Below, piece after piece: positions 17,986 through 26,582 of a stretch of 64,000 nt of DNA. The position numbers and the translations under genes were made by a program. The DNA is from Sphingomonas carotinifaciens (lineage in GTDB: Bacteria > Pseudomonadota > Alphaproteobacteria > Sphingomonadales > Sphingomonadaceae), in NCBI RefSeq assembly GCF_009789535.1, contig NZ_WSUT01000005.1:2417501-2481500 (forward strand). The letters run 5' to 3'. Under the pieces are notes generated by a model that was not told where the DNA came from, did no database searches, and worked only from the letters and a program-made list of their open reading frames with translations. The number at the start of each line of letters is the position of its first letter. Position 1 is the first letter of the stretch.

Positions 17986-19338
17986 ATGACCGGACCGATC
18001 GACCGCTGGATACGCGTGACACGCTGGACGCCGTCACGCTACCGGGCCTTGCTGCGCGCCCGTGGTCCGCGCTCCGTGCAGTTTCGCACGCGGGCCGCCA
18101 TTCTGGCCGGGGCGATCCTAATCGGCATCGTCGCCACGCTTTTTGCGCTCGCCGCCGACTGGGCGAGCGAAGTCTTTTCCGATTACGCGCACCGTTGGCG
18201 CTGGCTGCCGCTGGCGACGACGCCATTGGCCTTCATGGCGCTGGTCTGGGTGACCCGCCGCTATGCGCCGCTCGCACGCGGGTCCGGCATTCCACAAGTC
18301 ATTGCCGCACAGGCGGACCCGAACGGCGCCACCTCGACGCTGATCTCCGTCCGCACCGTCGCTGCCAAGGCGGCGTTGACGATCGGCGCCGTGTTCAGCG
18401 GCGCATCGGTCGGGCGCGAGGGGCCGACCGTGCAATTGGCCGCCGCCATCATGGGGTTCACGCATCGGCTGGTGCGGGTGCCCTTGCGCGGCGGCGTCCT
18501 CATCGCGGGTGGCGCCGCCGGGGTGGCCGCCGCGTTCAACACGCCGCTCGCCGGATTGCTGTTCGCGATCGAGGAACTGGCCTCCGCCTATGAACAGCGG
18601 GTAACGCTGCTGGTGCTCGCCGCGATCGTCATCGCCGGCATGGTCGCGCAGTCGGTGCAGGGCGATTATGTCTATTTCGGCGCGATCGGTGCGCACATGC
18701 CCTTGATGTCGGCCCTGCTGGTCGTGCCGGTGGCGGGCATCGTCGGCGGCGTGGCCGGCGGTGTGTTCTCACGCCTGCTCCTCGCCATGGCACTGGGCCG
18801 GAACCGGGTAACGCGCTGGTCGCGCGCCTACCCGGTGCGTTTCGCCGGCCTGTGCGGGGCGATCGTCGCGATTCTTGGCGTGTCCACCGGGCTTACCTGG
18901 GGCACCGGCTATTTCCCGGCGCGTGCGATGATCGTCGGGGTGGATGCGCCCTTGTGGTTCGGCCCGGCCAAATTCCTTGCCACCGCGGTGACCGCTATCG
19001 CGGGGCTGCCGGGTGGCATCTTCGCGCCCTCGCTGGCGACGGGGGCCGGGGTCGGCAATCTCCTGCGCGGCCTTTTCCCGAACGAGCCGGCCAGCGCGGT
19101 CGTCATCCTGGGCATGGTCGCCTATTTCGCCGGTGTCGTTCGCGCGCCCCTCACTGCGGTCATCATCCTGTCGGAAACTACCGCCAGCCGCGGGCTGATG
19201 CTCCCGATGTTCGCCACCGCCTTCATCGCCGATGCCGCCAGCCAGTGGGTGTGCCGCGAAAGGCTCTACCACGGCCTGTCGCGCACCTTCGCAACCCCCG
19301 CGCCCTCAGCCCCAGCGCCCTCAACCTCGGCGCCCTGA
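17986..19338 (+). CDS. ClC-type chloride channel/transporter
   Basis: The 450-residue polytopic membrane protein has all main ClC filter motifs: GSGIPQ (about residue 100), GREGPTVQ with the gating glutamate, FAIEELASAYE with the internal proton-path acidic residue, and GLPGGIFAPSLATGAG near 345. With both gating and internal glutamates present it is more likely a Cl-/H+ antiporter than a passive channel. No C-terminal CBS pair is present; the tail is a short Ala-Pro-Ser repeat ending PSTSAP, probably disordered. Such transporters help acid resistance or charge balance. Its stop lies three bases from the stop of the convergent thioredoxin-like gene. Confidence 0.93.
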   Translation: MTGPIDRWIRVTRWTPSRYRALLRARGPRSVQFRTRAAILAGAILIGIVATLFALAADWASEVFSDYAHRWRWLPLATTPLAFMALVWVTRRYAPLARGSGIPQVIAAQADPNGATSTLISVRTVAAKAALTIGAVFSGASVGREGPTVQLAAAIMGFTHRLVRVPLRGGVLIAGGAAGVAAAFNTPLAGLLFAIEELASAYEQRVTLLVLAAIVIAGMVAQSVQGDYVYFGAIGAHMPLMSALLVVPVAGIVGGVAGGVFSRLLLAMALGRNRVTRWSRAYPVRFAGLCGAIVAILGVSTGLTWGTGYFPARAMIVGVDAPLWFGPAKFLATAVTAIAGLPGGIFAPSLATGAGVGNLLRGLFPNEPASAVVILGMVAYFAGVVRAPLTAVIILSETTASRGLMLPMFATAFIADAASQWVCRERLYHGLSRTFATPAPSAPAPSTSAP

Positions 19339-19341
19339 ACC

Positions 19342-19800
19342 TCAGCGCACGGCATCCAGAAAAGCGGCCGGCACGCTCACCCCGTCGCCGCGCCAACTCG
19401 ATCCCAGCACGCCACCGTCCCGGTCGAGCAGCAACAGGCCCGGCAACGCCGTACCGCCCAGCCCCCGCAGGCGTCTGCGCGCCGGATCGTCGTGGCGCAC
19501 GAGCAGCCAGGGCATCCGCTCGCGCATGACGTAATCCCGGTGCGCGCGGAGCTCGGCATCGTCGCCGGCATAGACGATCTCGGCGTCCGATCCGCTTTCG
19601 GCCAGACGGCGATGGGCGGCTTTCAAGGTCGGGAGGAACGCCCGGCACGGCCCGCACCAGCTCGCCCCGCAATAGACCAGCAGCCGCCGGGTCGCCGGTG
19701 CCAGTCCGGCGGGTATCAGGCGCCCCCGGTCCAGCCGCTCCAGCCTCGGCGCCGCCGTGGCCGTCACGCCGCCGGGTATCGCCAGCAGGCCCGCCAGCAT
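19342..19800 (-). CDS. Periplasmic thioredoxin-like (TlpA-type) protein
   Basis: The 152-residue protein has a probable leader (MLAGLLAIPGGVTATAA) and a thioredoxin fold with the redox motif WCGPC (Cys49, Cys52) followed by a conserved-looking cis-proline context GGTALPGLLLL. It would reduce or isomerise periplasmic disulfides, or pass electrons to a partner. The ATG at 19800 is chosen because AGGCGGA precedes it and the leader begins there. It lies seven bases after the stop of the TonB receptor gene on the same strand, so the two form an operon. The receptor has its own CxxC in the plug, which makes it a possible client. Confidence 0.82.
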   Translation of the reverse strand: MLAGLLAIPGGVTATAAPRLERLDRGRLIPAGLAPATRRLLVYCGASWCGPCRAFLPTLKAAHRRLAESGSDAEIVYAGDDAELRAHRDYVMRERMPWLLVRHDDPARRRLRGLGGTALPGLLLLDRDGGVLGSSWRGDGVSVPAAFLDAVR

Positions 19801-19807
19801 CGTCCGC

Positions 19808-21901
19808 CTAGAAATGCGCACGGGCCTGCACGAACAGGGTGCGCGGGCTGCGCGGGCCATAGACATAGTCGCTGTCGCGCGTCGCACCCGTTTCCAGGTC
19901 GCGCTGGCGGGCATCGGTGACGTTGCGCAACCCCAGCGTCACGTCGATCTCGCGGTCCTGACCGACCGGCAAGTGGCGCGTCGCGCTCAGGTCGGCGACC
20001 AGAAAGGCGGGACTGCGCCGGATCACACCCAGCCGATTGTTCAGCACATCCATCGGCCCGACATAGCGCACGCCCAGAAATCCATCGAGCCGCGGCGAAA
20101 GCGTCCACACGGCCTGCCCGATCGCGTTCCAGCGGGGGCTCTTCAGGTAGCGCCGGGTGAAGAGCTGCCGCCACTCCCCCTCGAACACCCGCTGCGCATC
20201 ATCATACCGTGCATCGATCCACGCCGCGCCCACCGTCAGCCGCAACCGCGCGTTCACCCGCACGCTGGCATTCAGCTCGGCCCCCGTCACCGTGCTGCCT
20301 CCCGCATTGTCCCGCAACTGGAACAGGCCGCCGGCGTCCTCGCGAATTTCGCTCAGAAAGAAGGTGTTGCGGATGGTGGTGCGATAGAATTGCCCGTCCA
20401 GCGTCAGCGCCCCGCTCCCCCACCCCGGCCGCCAGTCGAACCCCAGCGCCAGACTATCCGCCCGCTCCGCCTCCAACCCCCCCGCATTACGCACCCGCAC
20501 CGGCTCCGCGCCCAACACCGCGACATGCACATCCTCGCTGAAGATCTCCGGCGCGCGGTATCCGGTCGACCAGTTTGCCCGTACCACCAATGGTGGCGAC
20601 GGCGACCACCACAACCCGATCCGCGGCGAGGCGATCACGTCGTCCAGCACCGAACTGCGATCGATCCGCGCTCCGAGCAGCAACCGGACCGCGCCCGACA
20701 GCGACCATTCGTCCTGCGCGAACGCCCCCAGTGTGGAAAAGCTTCCCTTGCTCAGCGTACCCAGAAAGCGCCCATCCGCGTCGAGATTGCGATCATCCAC
20801 GCGCTCGCCGCGATATTGCACGCCCAGTTGCACGTCATGCGCCCCGCGGGTGGCGGCAAGGCGCAGTTCGCCGAAGTGCAGCGTGTCGCGCGTCGCGCCA
20901 TATTGTCGGCGACTGACCGCCTCGGCCGCGGCAAATGCCGCCGCATCATAGCCGGGTGCGGCGGGATCGATCTCCACATCGCCCAGCCCGCCATAGAAGC
21001 TGTCGCGCGTGACATGCGACAGCGCATATATGCCCGTCAGCGTCGTCGCCTCCGCAAGCCTCTGCTCGACGCTCAGGCTGGCGCGGTGCACGCGACTGTC
21101 CACCGCCTCCGCGATATTGGCGAGGTGCGGTGCACGGTTCAGCAGATTGCCGCCGCGCCGCTGCTCGTCGCTATACTGGTAATCGACCGCTACCCGCGTC
21201 GCTACGCCGACCGCCACGTTGCCCCGCACGCCCCCGCTCCACTGCCGCAACCGCGCCAGTTCGGTATAGCCGTCGCCGTTCAGGTCCACCCCCGGTTGAC
21301 GCGCGACCTGTCCATACACGCTGAGCGCCCCGCCGCCGCCCAGCGCCAGCGTCCCCATCGCGGAGCCCGTTACCGCACTCTCCCCCGCCAGCCGACCATG
21401 ATCCAGCGTGGCGCGTATCCCGGAGCGCAGCGGTTTGACCGGCAGGACGTTGACCACACCCGCCACCGCGCCCGGCCCGTACAGCGCGGAGCCGCCGCCC
21501 TTCACCACCTCGATCCGGTCGATCAGCACCGCGGGCAGTTGCTCCACCCCGTACACCGCGGCGACGCCGCTGACCAAGGGCAGCCCGTCGAGCAGGATCT
21601 GGTTGTACACCCCCGGCAGCCCCAGCAACTGGATCTCGGTCGTGTTGCAATTCTGGCAGTTGCTCTCCGACCGTGCGCCCGGCAGCCAGTCCAGTGCATC
21701 GGCCAGGCTGCGCGGCGCGGTAGCGGTCAGGATGGTTTCACCGATGATATCGGTCCTGACCGGCGCCTCGCGCACCGTGCGCGGCGTGCGCGTTCCCGTC
21801 ACCACGATATCGCCGGATGGCGCCCCGGCCTGCGCCTGCACCGCCGCCGGGCACGTCGACGCGGCAAACAGAATGATGACGTGGCACATTGATTTAGCCA
21901 T
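19808..21901 (-). CDS. TonB-dependent receptor with CxxC plug, possibly manganese-regulated
   Basis: From the ATG at 21901 this is a 697-residue receptor with a signal peptide (1-24, ending VQAQ), a TonB-box-like segment DIVVTGTRTP, a plug with QILLDGLPLVSGVAAVYGVE and GSALYGPGAVAGVVNVLP, and a barrel ending LFVQARAHF. The plug follows the BtuB/CirA/FepA layout. It contains NCQNC (Cys82 and Cys85), an unusual pair. Divergent to it is an MntR-family manganese sensor, and a 14-bp palindrome covers the start codon, so manganese-dependent control of an outer-membrane metal receptor is a fair inference (compare MnoT of Bradyrhizobium). An alternative start is the ATG at 21889. The downstream thioredoxin-like gene is seven bases away. 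Confidence 0.9.
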   Translation of the reverse strand: MAKSMCHVIILFAASTCPAAVQAQAGAPSGDIVVTGTRTPRTVREAPVRTDIIGETILTATAPRSLADALDWLPGARSESNCQNCNTTEIQLLGLPGVYNQILLDGLPLVSGVAAVYGVEQLPAVLIDRIEVVKGGGSALYGPGAVAGVVNVLPVKPLRSGIRATLDHGRLAGESAVTGSAMGTLALGGGGALSVYGQVARQPGVDLNGDGYTELARLRQWSGGVRGNVAVGVATRVAVDYQYSDEQRRGGNLLNRAPHLANIAEAVDSRVHRASLSVEQRLAEATTLTGIYALSHVTRDSFYGGLGDVEIDPAAPGYDAAAFAAAEAVSRRQYGATRDTLHFGELRLAATRGAHDVQLGVQYRGERVDDRNLDADGRFLGTLSKGSFSTLGAFAQDEWSLSGAVRLLLGARIDRSSVLDDVIASPRIGLWWSPSPPLVVRANWSTGYRAPEIFSEDVHVAVLGAEPVRVRNAGGLEAERADSLALGFDWRPGWGSGALTLDGQFYRTTIRNTFFLSEIREDAGGLFQLRDNAGGSTVTGAELNASVRVNARLRLTVGAAWIDARYDDAQRVFEGEWRQLFTRRYLKSPRWNAIGQAVWTLSPRLDGFLGVRYVGPMDVLNNRLGVIRRSPAFLVADLSATRHLPVGQDREIDVTLGLRNVTDARQRDLETGATRDSDYVYGPRSPRTLFVQARAHF

Positions 21902-21907
21902 GGCTAA
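21894..21907. promoter_or_regulatory. 14-bp palindrome over receptor start, candidate MntR operator
   Basis: TTAGCCATGGCTAA is a perfect 14-bp palindrome between the divergent receptor and mntR genes, and its centre contains the receptor ATG. DtxR/MntR-family repressors bind AT-flanked palindromes of this size, and the neighbouring regulator has all manganese ligands. Binding is inference. Confidence 0.55.
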
Positions 21908-21962
21908 TATTTGTAGTGCGGCGCTTCCCATGCGACAAGCCGCAATGCACCCGGACGCCGTG

Positions 21963-22424
21963 ATGACCGAAAGCCAGAACCCAGACACTCGCGCCGCCGC
22001 CTTTCGCAAGGTGCGCGAGGCGCATCAGACGGAAATGGCGGAGGATTATGTCGAGCTGATCGGCGACCTGATCGCGCGGTTCGGCGAGGCGCGCCTGACC
22101 GATCTGGCCGAGCATACCGGCGTCACCCTGGCCACCGCATCAAAGGTCGTGCAGCGGCTGAGCCGCGAAGGACTTGTCCAGAACCGGCCCTATCGATCGC
22201 TGTTCCTGACGCCCGCCGGCGAGGAGCTTGCCCGCGTCGCGCGCGAGCGGCACCGGATCGTGCAGGACTTCCTGCTCGCCATCGGCGTCGACCCTGCCAC
22301 CGCCGCGCTCGATTCCGAGGGGATCGAGCATCATGTCAGCGAAACCACGCTTGCCCGGCTGAAGGCGCTGACCGCCCAGCTGGCCGATCAGCGTCCGCCG
22401 GGCGGCAACCTTTCCTCCAGATAG
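21963..22424 (+). CDS. mntR: Manganese-responsive DtxR-family regulator MntR
   Basis: The 153-residue protein aligns well with MntR. A winged helix (LTDLAEHTGVTLATASKVVQRL, in two helices) is followed by a dimerisation domain, with no C-terminal SH3-like domain, as in manganese-specific members. The manganese ligands of Bacillus MntR all appear to be kept: Asp28, Glu31, His97, Glu119, Glu122 and His123 (SEGIEHH). Manganese-bound MntR represses import genes. I chose the ATG at 21963; an in-frame ATG at 21900 would overlap the divergent receptor start codon and leave no promoter space. The 3' end overlaps the convergent peptidase gene by 37 bases. The receptor next door is the obvious target. 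Confidence 0.9.
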   Translation: MTESQNPDTRAAAFRKVREAHQTEMAEDYVELIGDLIARFGEARLTDLAEHTGVTLATASKVVQRLSREGLVQNRPYRSLFLTPAGEELARVARERHRIVQDFLLAIGVDPATAALDSEGIEHHVSETTLARLKALTAQLADQRPPGGNLSSR

Positions 22425-24643
22425 CGGGTCATCAGCGAATACAGGTGCACGCTCGTCCCCGGCTTCTCGTAAATGCCGTGCGAGCGATCCGGATAGGCCA
22501 TCATCTGGAATGGCTTGTTGGCCGCGATCAGCCGATCCGCCAGTTGCTCCAGATTCTGGTAATGCACATTGTCGTCGCCGGTGCCGTGGATGATGAGCAG
22601 ATTGCCCTTCAACCTGTCCGCAAAATTGATCGGCGACCCGTTACTATAGCCGTCGGCGTTCCCCGTCGACAGACCCATATAGCGTTCCTGATAGATGGTG
22701 TCGTACAGCATCTGGTCGGCGACCGCGGCCACCGCGATCCCGGTCTTGTAAAGGTCCGGATAGCGGAACAACGCGTTCAGCGTCATCGATCCGCCGCCGC
22801 TCCATCCCCAGATGCCGACACGCGCCGGATCGATATAGGACCGATCGGCCAGCATCCGGGTGACGCCCGCCGCCAGATCGGCGGAGGCAAGGATGCCGAC
22901 CTGCCGGTAGATGCTCTTGCGCCATGCCCGGCCCCGGGGCGATGCGGTGCCGCGCGGATCGATGCTTGCGACCAGATAGCCGCGCTCGGCGAGCATCCGG
23001 TGCCACAGCGCGGTGTTGCCACCGAAGTTGTCGGCGACGGTCTGTCCCCATGGTTCGCCGTAAACCTGGAACAGGATCGGATAACGCTTGGCCGGATCGA
23101 AGTTCCTGGGCTTGATCAGCCATGCATCCAGCATGGTGCCGTCACCAATGTCCAACCGCAGGAACTCGGTCTTGCCCAGCCCCTGCCCCTGCACCACCGC
23201 ATTGGCGGCGGCATTGCGGGCCAGTACCCGGACCGGGCGATGCGTCGCCAGGTCGATCATCTCGGTCACCGGTGCGGTGTCGAAGGTGGAGAAGACATGC
23301 CGGGCATAGCGGCCGCCCGGCGCGATGTCGTAAACATGCGTGCCAGGCTGTCCCGCCGGCGTCACCCGCTCCACCCGCACGCGTCCGGACAGCGTTACGC
23401 GGTATAGATAGCGGCGGGTGGGATCGCCTGGCGCGGCGGTGAACCACACCCGATTGTTCCTCGCATCGACCAGCAGCACGTCGATCACGTCGAACTGTCC
23501 CGGGGTGCGCAGTTGCATCGTCTTGCCGTCGCGCGAGGCGACATACAGGTGTCGCCAACCGTCACGCTCGCTCATCCAGGTGAAGCCGCGGCCGCTATCC
23601 GTCCAGGTCGGATCGGGATTGGCCTCCACCCAGGCGGCATCGCGTTCGTCGAACATCCGCGTTGTCGTACCGGTGTCGGCATCGGCGAGCATGACCGCAA
23701 AGTCGTTCTGCAAGCGGTTCGCCTGTTGCAGGAAGACCGCGCGGGAGTCCGGCGCCCAGCTCATCTGCGGTACGTAATATTGCCGCGGATCACCTTCCAG
23801 CTTGACCCAGGTGGTGGCCCCGCTGGTGACGTCGACGGTGCCGACCTTCACCGCGGAATTGGCGGTACCGACCTTGGGATATTGCAGCGGGATCACCCGC
23901 GAATATTGCCCCACCGTGTTGGTGATCATCGAAAATGTGCCGACGCTGGAGGTGTCGAACCGCCAAAAGGCGATCCGCCGCGAATCCGGGCTCCACCGCC
24001 ACGCCTTGCGCAGGTAGAATTCCTCCTCATACACCCAATCGCCGAGCCCGTTGACGATCAGCGCGTCGCCATCCTGGGTCAGTCGGCGCGGCTCGCCGCC
24101 GTTCACCCCTTCGACGTACAGGTTGTTGTCGCGTACATAGGCGATGTGCGATCCGTCGGGCGAAAACTCCGCATACATCAGGCTGGCGGCGGGCGCATCG
24201 CCGCCGATCCGGCGTAGCGAACGACTGCCCATGTCGAACAGCCAGTAATCGCCCTTCGCGCGGGTCCGGCGAAAGGGCTGTCCATTCGTCAGGATCAGCA
24301 GCTTGCGCCGGTCGGATGAGAAGGCATAGCTTTCGATCGCGATCGGCTTTCCGGTCGCCGTGTCGATCAGCGCACTCGCCGGCACGATCACCGCGCGGGC
24401 ATTGGTCCGCGCATCGTAGCGGACCAGATCGGTGCCCCCCGCGGCCTCCTTTGCCCCCTCGATTGCGATGAAGCCGGTCCCGTCGGGCGTCCATTCACCG
24501 CCATCGACGTGCTCGAACGGAACCCCCTGTCCACCAAAGATCCGCTCCACGGTCAGCGGCGCAGTGGCGGGCGCCGTCTGTGCCTGCACCGCGGCACAGG
24601 AAAGACACAGCACTGCCGTCGCCAGAAACGCATATCCCCGCAT
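22388..24643 (-). CDS. S9 family dipeptidyl peptidase IV-like serine protease, exported
   Basis: The 751-residue enzyme has a signal peptide (1-22, ending VQAQ), an N-terminal beta-propeller (DPP4_N; WSPDSRRIAFWRFD and similar) and a C-terminal alpha/beta-hydrolase. The catalytic serine lies in GWSGGG near residue 615, the aspartate in HGTGDDNVH and the histidine in DRSHGI. Family members cut X-Pro or X-Ala dipeptides from peptide N-termini. The ATG at 24643 is two bases past the stop of the DUF2891 gene (TGATCATG). Four reverse-strand genes run together here (DUF969, DUF979, DUF2891, this one) beside a divergent 5-oxoprolinase, so it may release dipeptides, including those with N-terminal Glu or pyroglutamate, for the same route. 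That role is inference. Confidence 0.9.
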   Translation of the reverse strand: MRGYAFLATAVLCLSCAAVQAQTAPATAPLTVERIFGGQGVPFEHVDGGEWTPDGTGFIAIEGAKEAAGGTDLVRYDARTNARAVIVPASALIDTATGKPIAIESYAFSSDRRKLLILTNGQPFRRTRAKGDYWLFDMGSRSLRRIGGDAPAASLMYAEFSPDGSHIAYVRDNNLYVEGVNGGEPRRLTQDGDALIVNGLGDWVYEEEFYLRKAWRWSPDSRRIAFWRFDTSSVGTFSMITNTVGQYSRVIPLQYPKVGTANSAVKVGTVDVTSGATTWVKLEGDPRQYYVPQMSWAPDSRAVFLQQANRLQNDFAVMLADADTGTTTRMFDERDAAWVEANPDPTWTDSGRGFTWMSERDGWRHLYVASRDGKTMQLRTPGQFDVIDVLLVDARNNRVWFTAAPGDPTRRYLYRVTLSGRVRVERVTPAGQPGTHVYDIAPGGRYARHVFSTFDTAPVTEMIDLATHRPVRVLARNAAANAVVQGQGLGKTEFLRLDIGDGTMLDAWLIKPRNFDPAKRYPILFQVYGEPWGQTVADNFGGNTALWHRMLAERGYLVASIDPRGTASPRGRAWRKSIYRQVGILASADLAAGVTRMLADRSYIDPARVGIWGWSGGGSMTLNALFRYPDLYKTGIAVAAVADQMLYDTIYQERYMGLSTGNADGYSNGSPINFADRLKGNLLIIHGTGDDNVHYQNLEQLADRLIAANKPFQMMAYPDRSHGIYEKPGTSVHLYSLMTRYLEERLPPGGR

Positions 24644-24645
24644 GA

Positions 24646-25629
24646 TCAATCCACCCCCGTCAGCGCCAGCAAGGCAAAGCTCGCCAGCCAGTGTTCGCCC
24701 ATATAATCGCCTGCGACCTCGCCGATCGCGGCGGCAAGATGGCGCTCGGCCGCATCTTCCAGCACGTCGCTGCCTGTCGCCTTTGCAAGTGCGCGCATCG
24801 CCCAGGCGCGGCTGAGGTTCAGTCCGTCGAGATGCGCGATCTTGCCATCGCTGCGATCGCTGACCCTTGCCGGCGTCAACAGCGCCGCCGGCTCACCACG
24901 CACAAGATCGGGCAGGAAGGCGCTGAACCACGGCGCAAATTCATCCGGCGGCAACAGGCGCTGCATCGCCAGCGCCTCCATCAGTACGGGCGACAGGAAG
25001 TCCTCGCCGCTCGGCTCCCACGCCTGCGCCGCGCGGTCCGCGGCGAACCACTCCCGCGCACGGCTGGCCAACTGGCCTCGCAGGGCGCTGTCGTCGGCAA
25101 CCCGCGCATACCGATCGGCCAGCACCAGTGCGAAGGCGGTGTTGGCGTGCGTACCGGCACGCACCGGATAGGTCAGCATCGGCAGATGCGCACGAAATCG
25201 CGCGACAAAGGCATCCGCGAGCGGCTGCAAGGTATCGGCATGCACGCTGCCCCCGACCCGCAACTCGCTCGCCAGCATCAGCAGCCAGGCCCAGCCATAG
25301 GGGCGCTCAAACCCGCGCGATGCAGGGCGGTCGAGATAGGCGCGCTCCGCCTCCACCTTGTCCAGCGTGAACGCATCCGCGAACAACGCGTCGATCGCCC
25401 CGGCCTCCGCTCCATCCGGAAACAGGCGGCGGACACGCGCGAGCAGCCAATAGCCGTGGACGCAACTGTGCCAGTCGAAGCTGCCGAAGAAGATCGGATG
25501 CACGACCCGCGGGATATAGGCGTCCGCATCACCGGTCATGACGTGATCGGCCTTGTGCGGATAATCCCGCGTGACATGGCCCAGCGCGATACGCGCGAAA
25601 CGGGCGGCTAGATCGGGGTGCATCATCAT
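24646..25629 (-). CDS. DUF2891 family protein
   Basis: The 327-residue protein matches DUF2891, an alpha-helical domain of unknown function. It is rich in Trp and His, with PIFFGSFDWHSCVHGYWLL near the N-terminus and NLSRAWAMRALA near the C-terminus, resembling alpha/alpha-toroid enzymes. No signal peptide is evident. The ATG at 25629 overlaps the DUF979 stop (ATGA), so it belongs to the transporter operon. Its steady company with DUF969/DUF979 transporters and a peptidase suggests a step in peptide or 5-oxoproline use, but the reaction is unknown. Confidence 0.83.
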   Translation of the reverse strand: MMMHPDLAARFARIALGHVTRDYPHKADHVMTGDADAYIPRVVHPIFFGSFDWHSCVHGYWLLARVRRLFPDGAEAGAIDALFADAFTLDKVEAERAYLDRPASRGFERPYGWAWLLMLASELRVGGSVHADTLQPLADAFVARFRAHLPMLTYPVRAGTHANTAFALVLADRYARVADDSALRGQLASRAREWFAADRAAQAWEPSGEDFLSPVLMEALAMQRLLPPDEFAPWFSAFLPDLVRGEPAALLTPARVSDRSDGKIAHLDGLNLSRAWAMRALAKATGSDVLEDAAERHLAAAIGEVAGDYMGEHWLASFALLALTGVD

Positions 25630-26582
25630 CCTTTCGGGAAAGCGCACAGGGCCAGCACCGCGATGTTGAACGCCAGCAACAGGATGGCGGTCGGCCATTG
25701 CACGCGGATCACGCCGAACCGGTCGCGCAACTCCAGCACGACGGCGGGCACGATGTTGAAGTTGGCCGCCATCGGCGTCATCAGCGTTCCGCAAAAGCCG
25801 GACAGCATGCCCAGCGCCGCGACCACGGCCGGGTCGCCGCCGAATTGCCGGATGACGATCGGCAGGCCGATGCCCGCGGTCATGATCGGAAACGCGGCAA
25901 AGGCGTTGCCCATCACGATCGTGAACAGCGCCATGCCGACGCAATAGGCGATGGTCGCCGCCAGCGGCGTGTCGAGTGCGACGACGTTCACCACGCCGTC
26001 GGCCACCACCTTGCCGACGCCCGCCATCGCGAACACGCCGCCAAGGGCGGCCAGCATCTGCGGCAGCACCATCGCCCAGCCGATCGCATCCACCAGCCGC
26101 CGTGCCTCTCCCACCGGTGCGGATCGCGGCGGCCGGGTCAGGCGCATCGCCAGCAGCAGCGCGACAAACGCCCCGGCCACCATCGCGACCAGCGTCACCT
26201 GCTTGGGATCGATCAGGGACATGCCGGCAATCCGGCCGTCGGGGATCAGCAAGGTGCCGGCCAGCGTCAGGACGGGCAACGCCAGTGCCGGCACGAACAA
26301 CCGGTTGCCGATCCGCCCCGCGCTGCCCGCTCGTGCCGCGTCATCGCTGCTTGCAACCGGCGCGGGTCGCAATCCCCAGGTCGCCAGTCCGACCATCGCC
26401 AGCACCAGACAACCGTTCAACAGGTCCGGCAACCACGGCCCCGCCCCCAGCAACGTCGCGAAGATCGCCCAGAACCCCGCATTGCGCCACCGCGTCGCCT
26501 CCGACCGGTCGAACGCATGATGAACCGCCACTGCCCCCGGCAACGTCGCCGCGGCGATCCCCACTGCATCCAGTCCGATCAC
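25626..26582 (-). CDS. DUF979 membrane protein, putative 5-oxoproline transporter subunit
   Basis: The 318-residue membrane protein has about nine hydrophobic segments and the DUF979 features GKVVADGVVNVVALDTPLAA (about two thirds along) and LSGFCGTLMTPMAANFNIVP. DUF969/DUF979 pairs are associated with 5-oxoproline uptake in fitness studies and carry that name in recent annotations. The ATG overlaps the DUF969 stop as ATGA, so the two subunits are probably made in fixed ratio. The divergent 5-oxoprolinase gene fits this substrate very well. Confidence 0.85.
   Translation of the reverse strand: MIGLDAVGIAAATLPGAVAVHHAFDRSEATRWRNAGFWAIFATLLGAGPWLPDLLNGCLVLAMVGLATWGLRPAPVASSDDAARAGSAGRIGNRLFVPALALPVLTLAGTLLIPDGRIAGMSLIDPKQVTLVAMVAGAFVALLLAMRLTRPPRSAPVGEARRLVDAIGWAMVLPQMLAALGGVFAMAGVGKVVADGVVNVVALDTPLAATIAYCVGMALFTIVMGNAFAAFPIMTAGIGLPIVIRQFGGDPAVVAALGMLSGFCGTLMTPMAANFNIVPAVVLELRDRFGVIRVQWPTAILLLAFNIAVLALCAFPKG

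Noticed and set aside
19757..21892. Forward frame of 711 codons opposite the second TonB receptor
   Set aside because: Antisense shadow with His/Arg/Ala-rich sequence and no domain.
21900..21962. Upstream ATG at 21900 as start of mntR
   Set aside because: It would share the CCATGG palindrome with the receptor start codon and leave no promoter; the family N-terminus fits the ATG at 21963.
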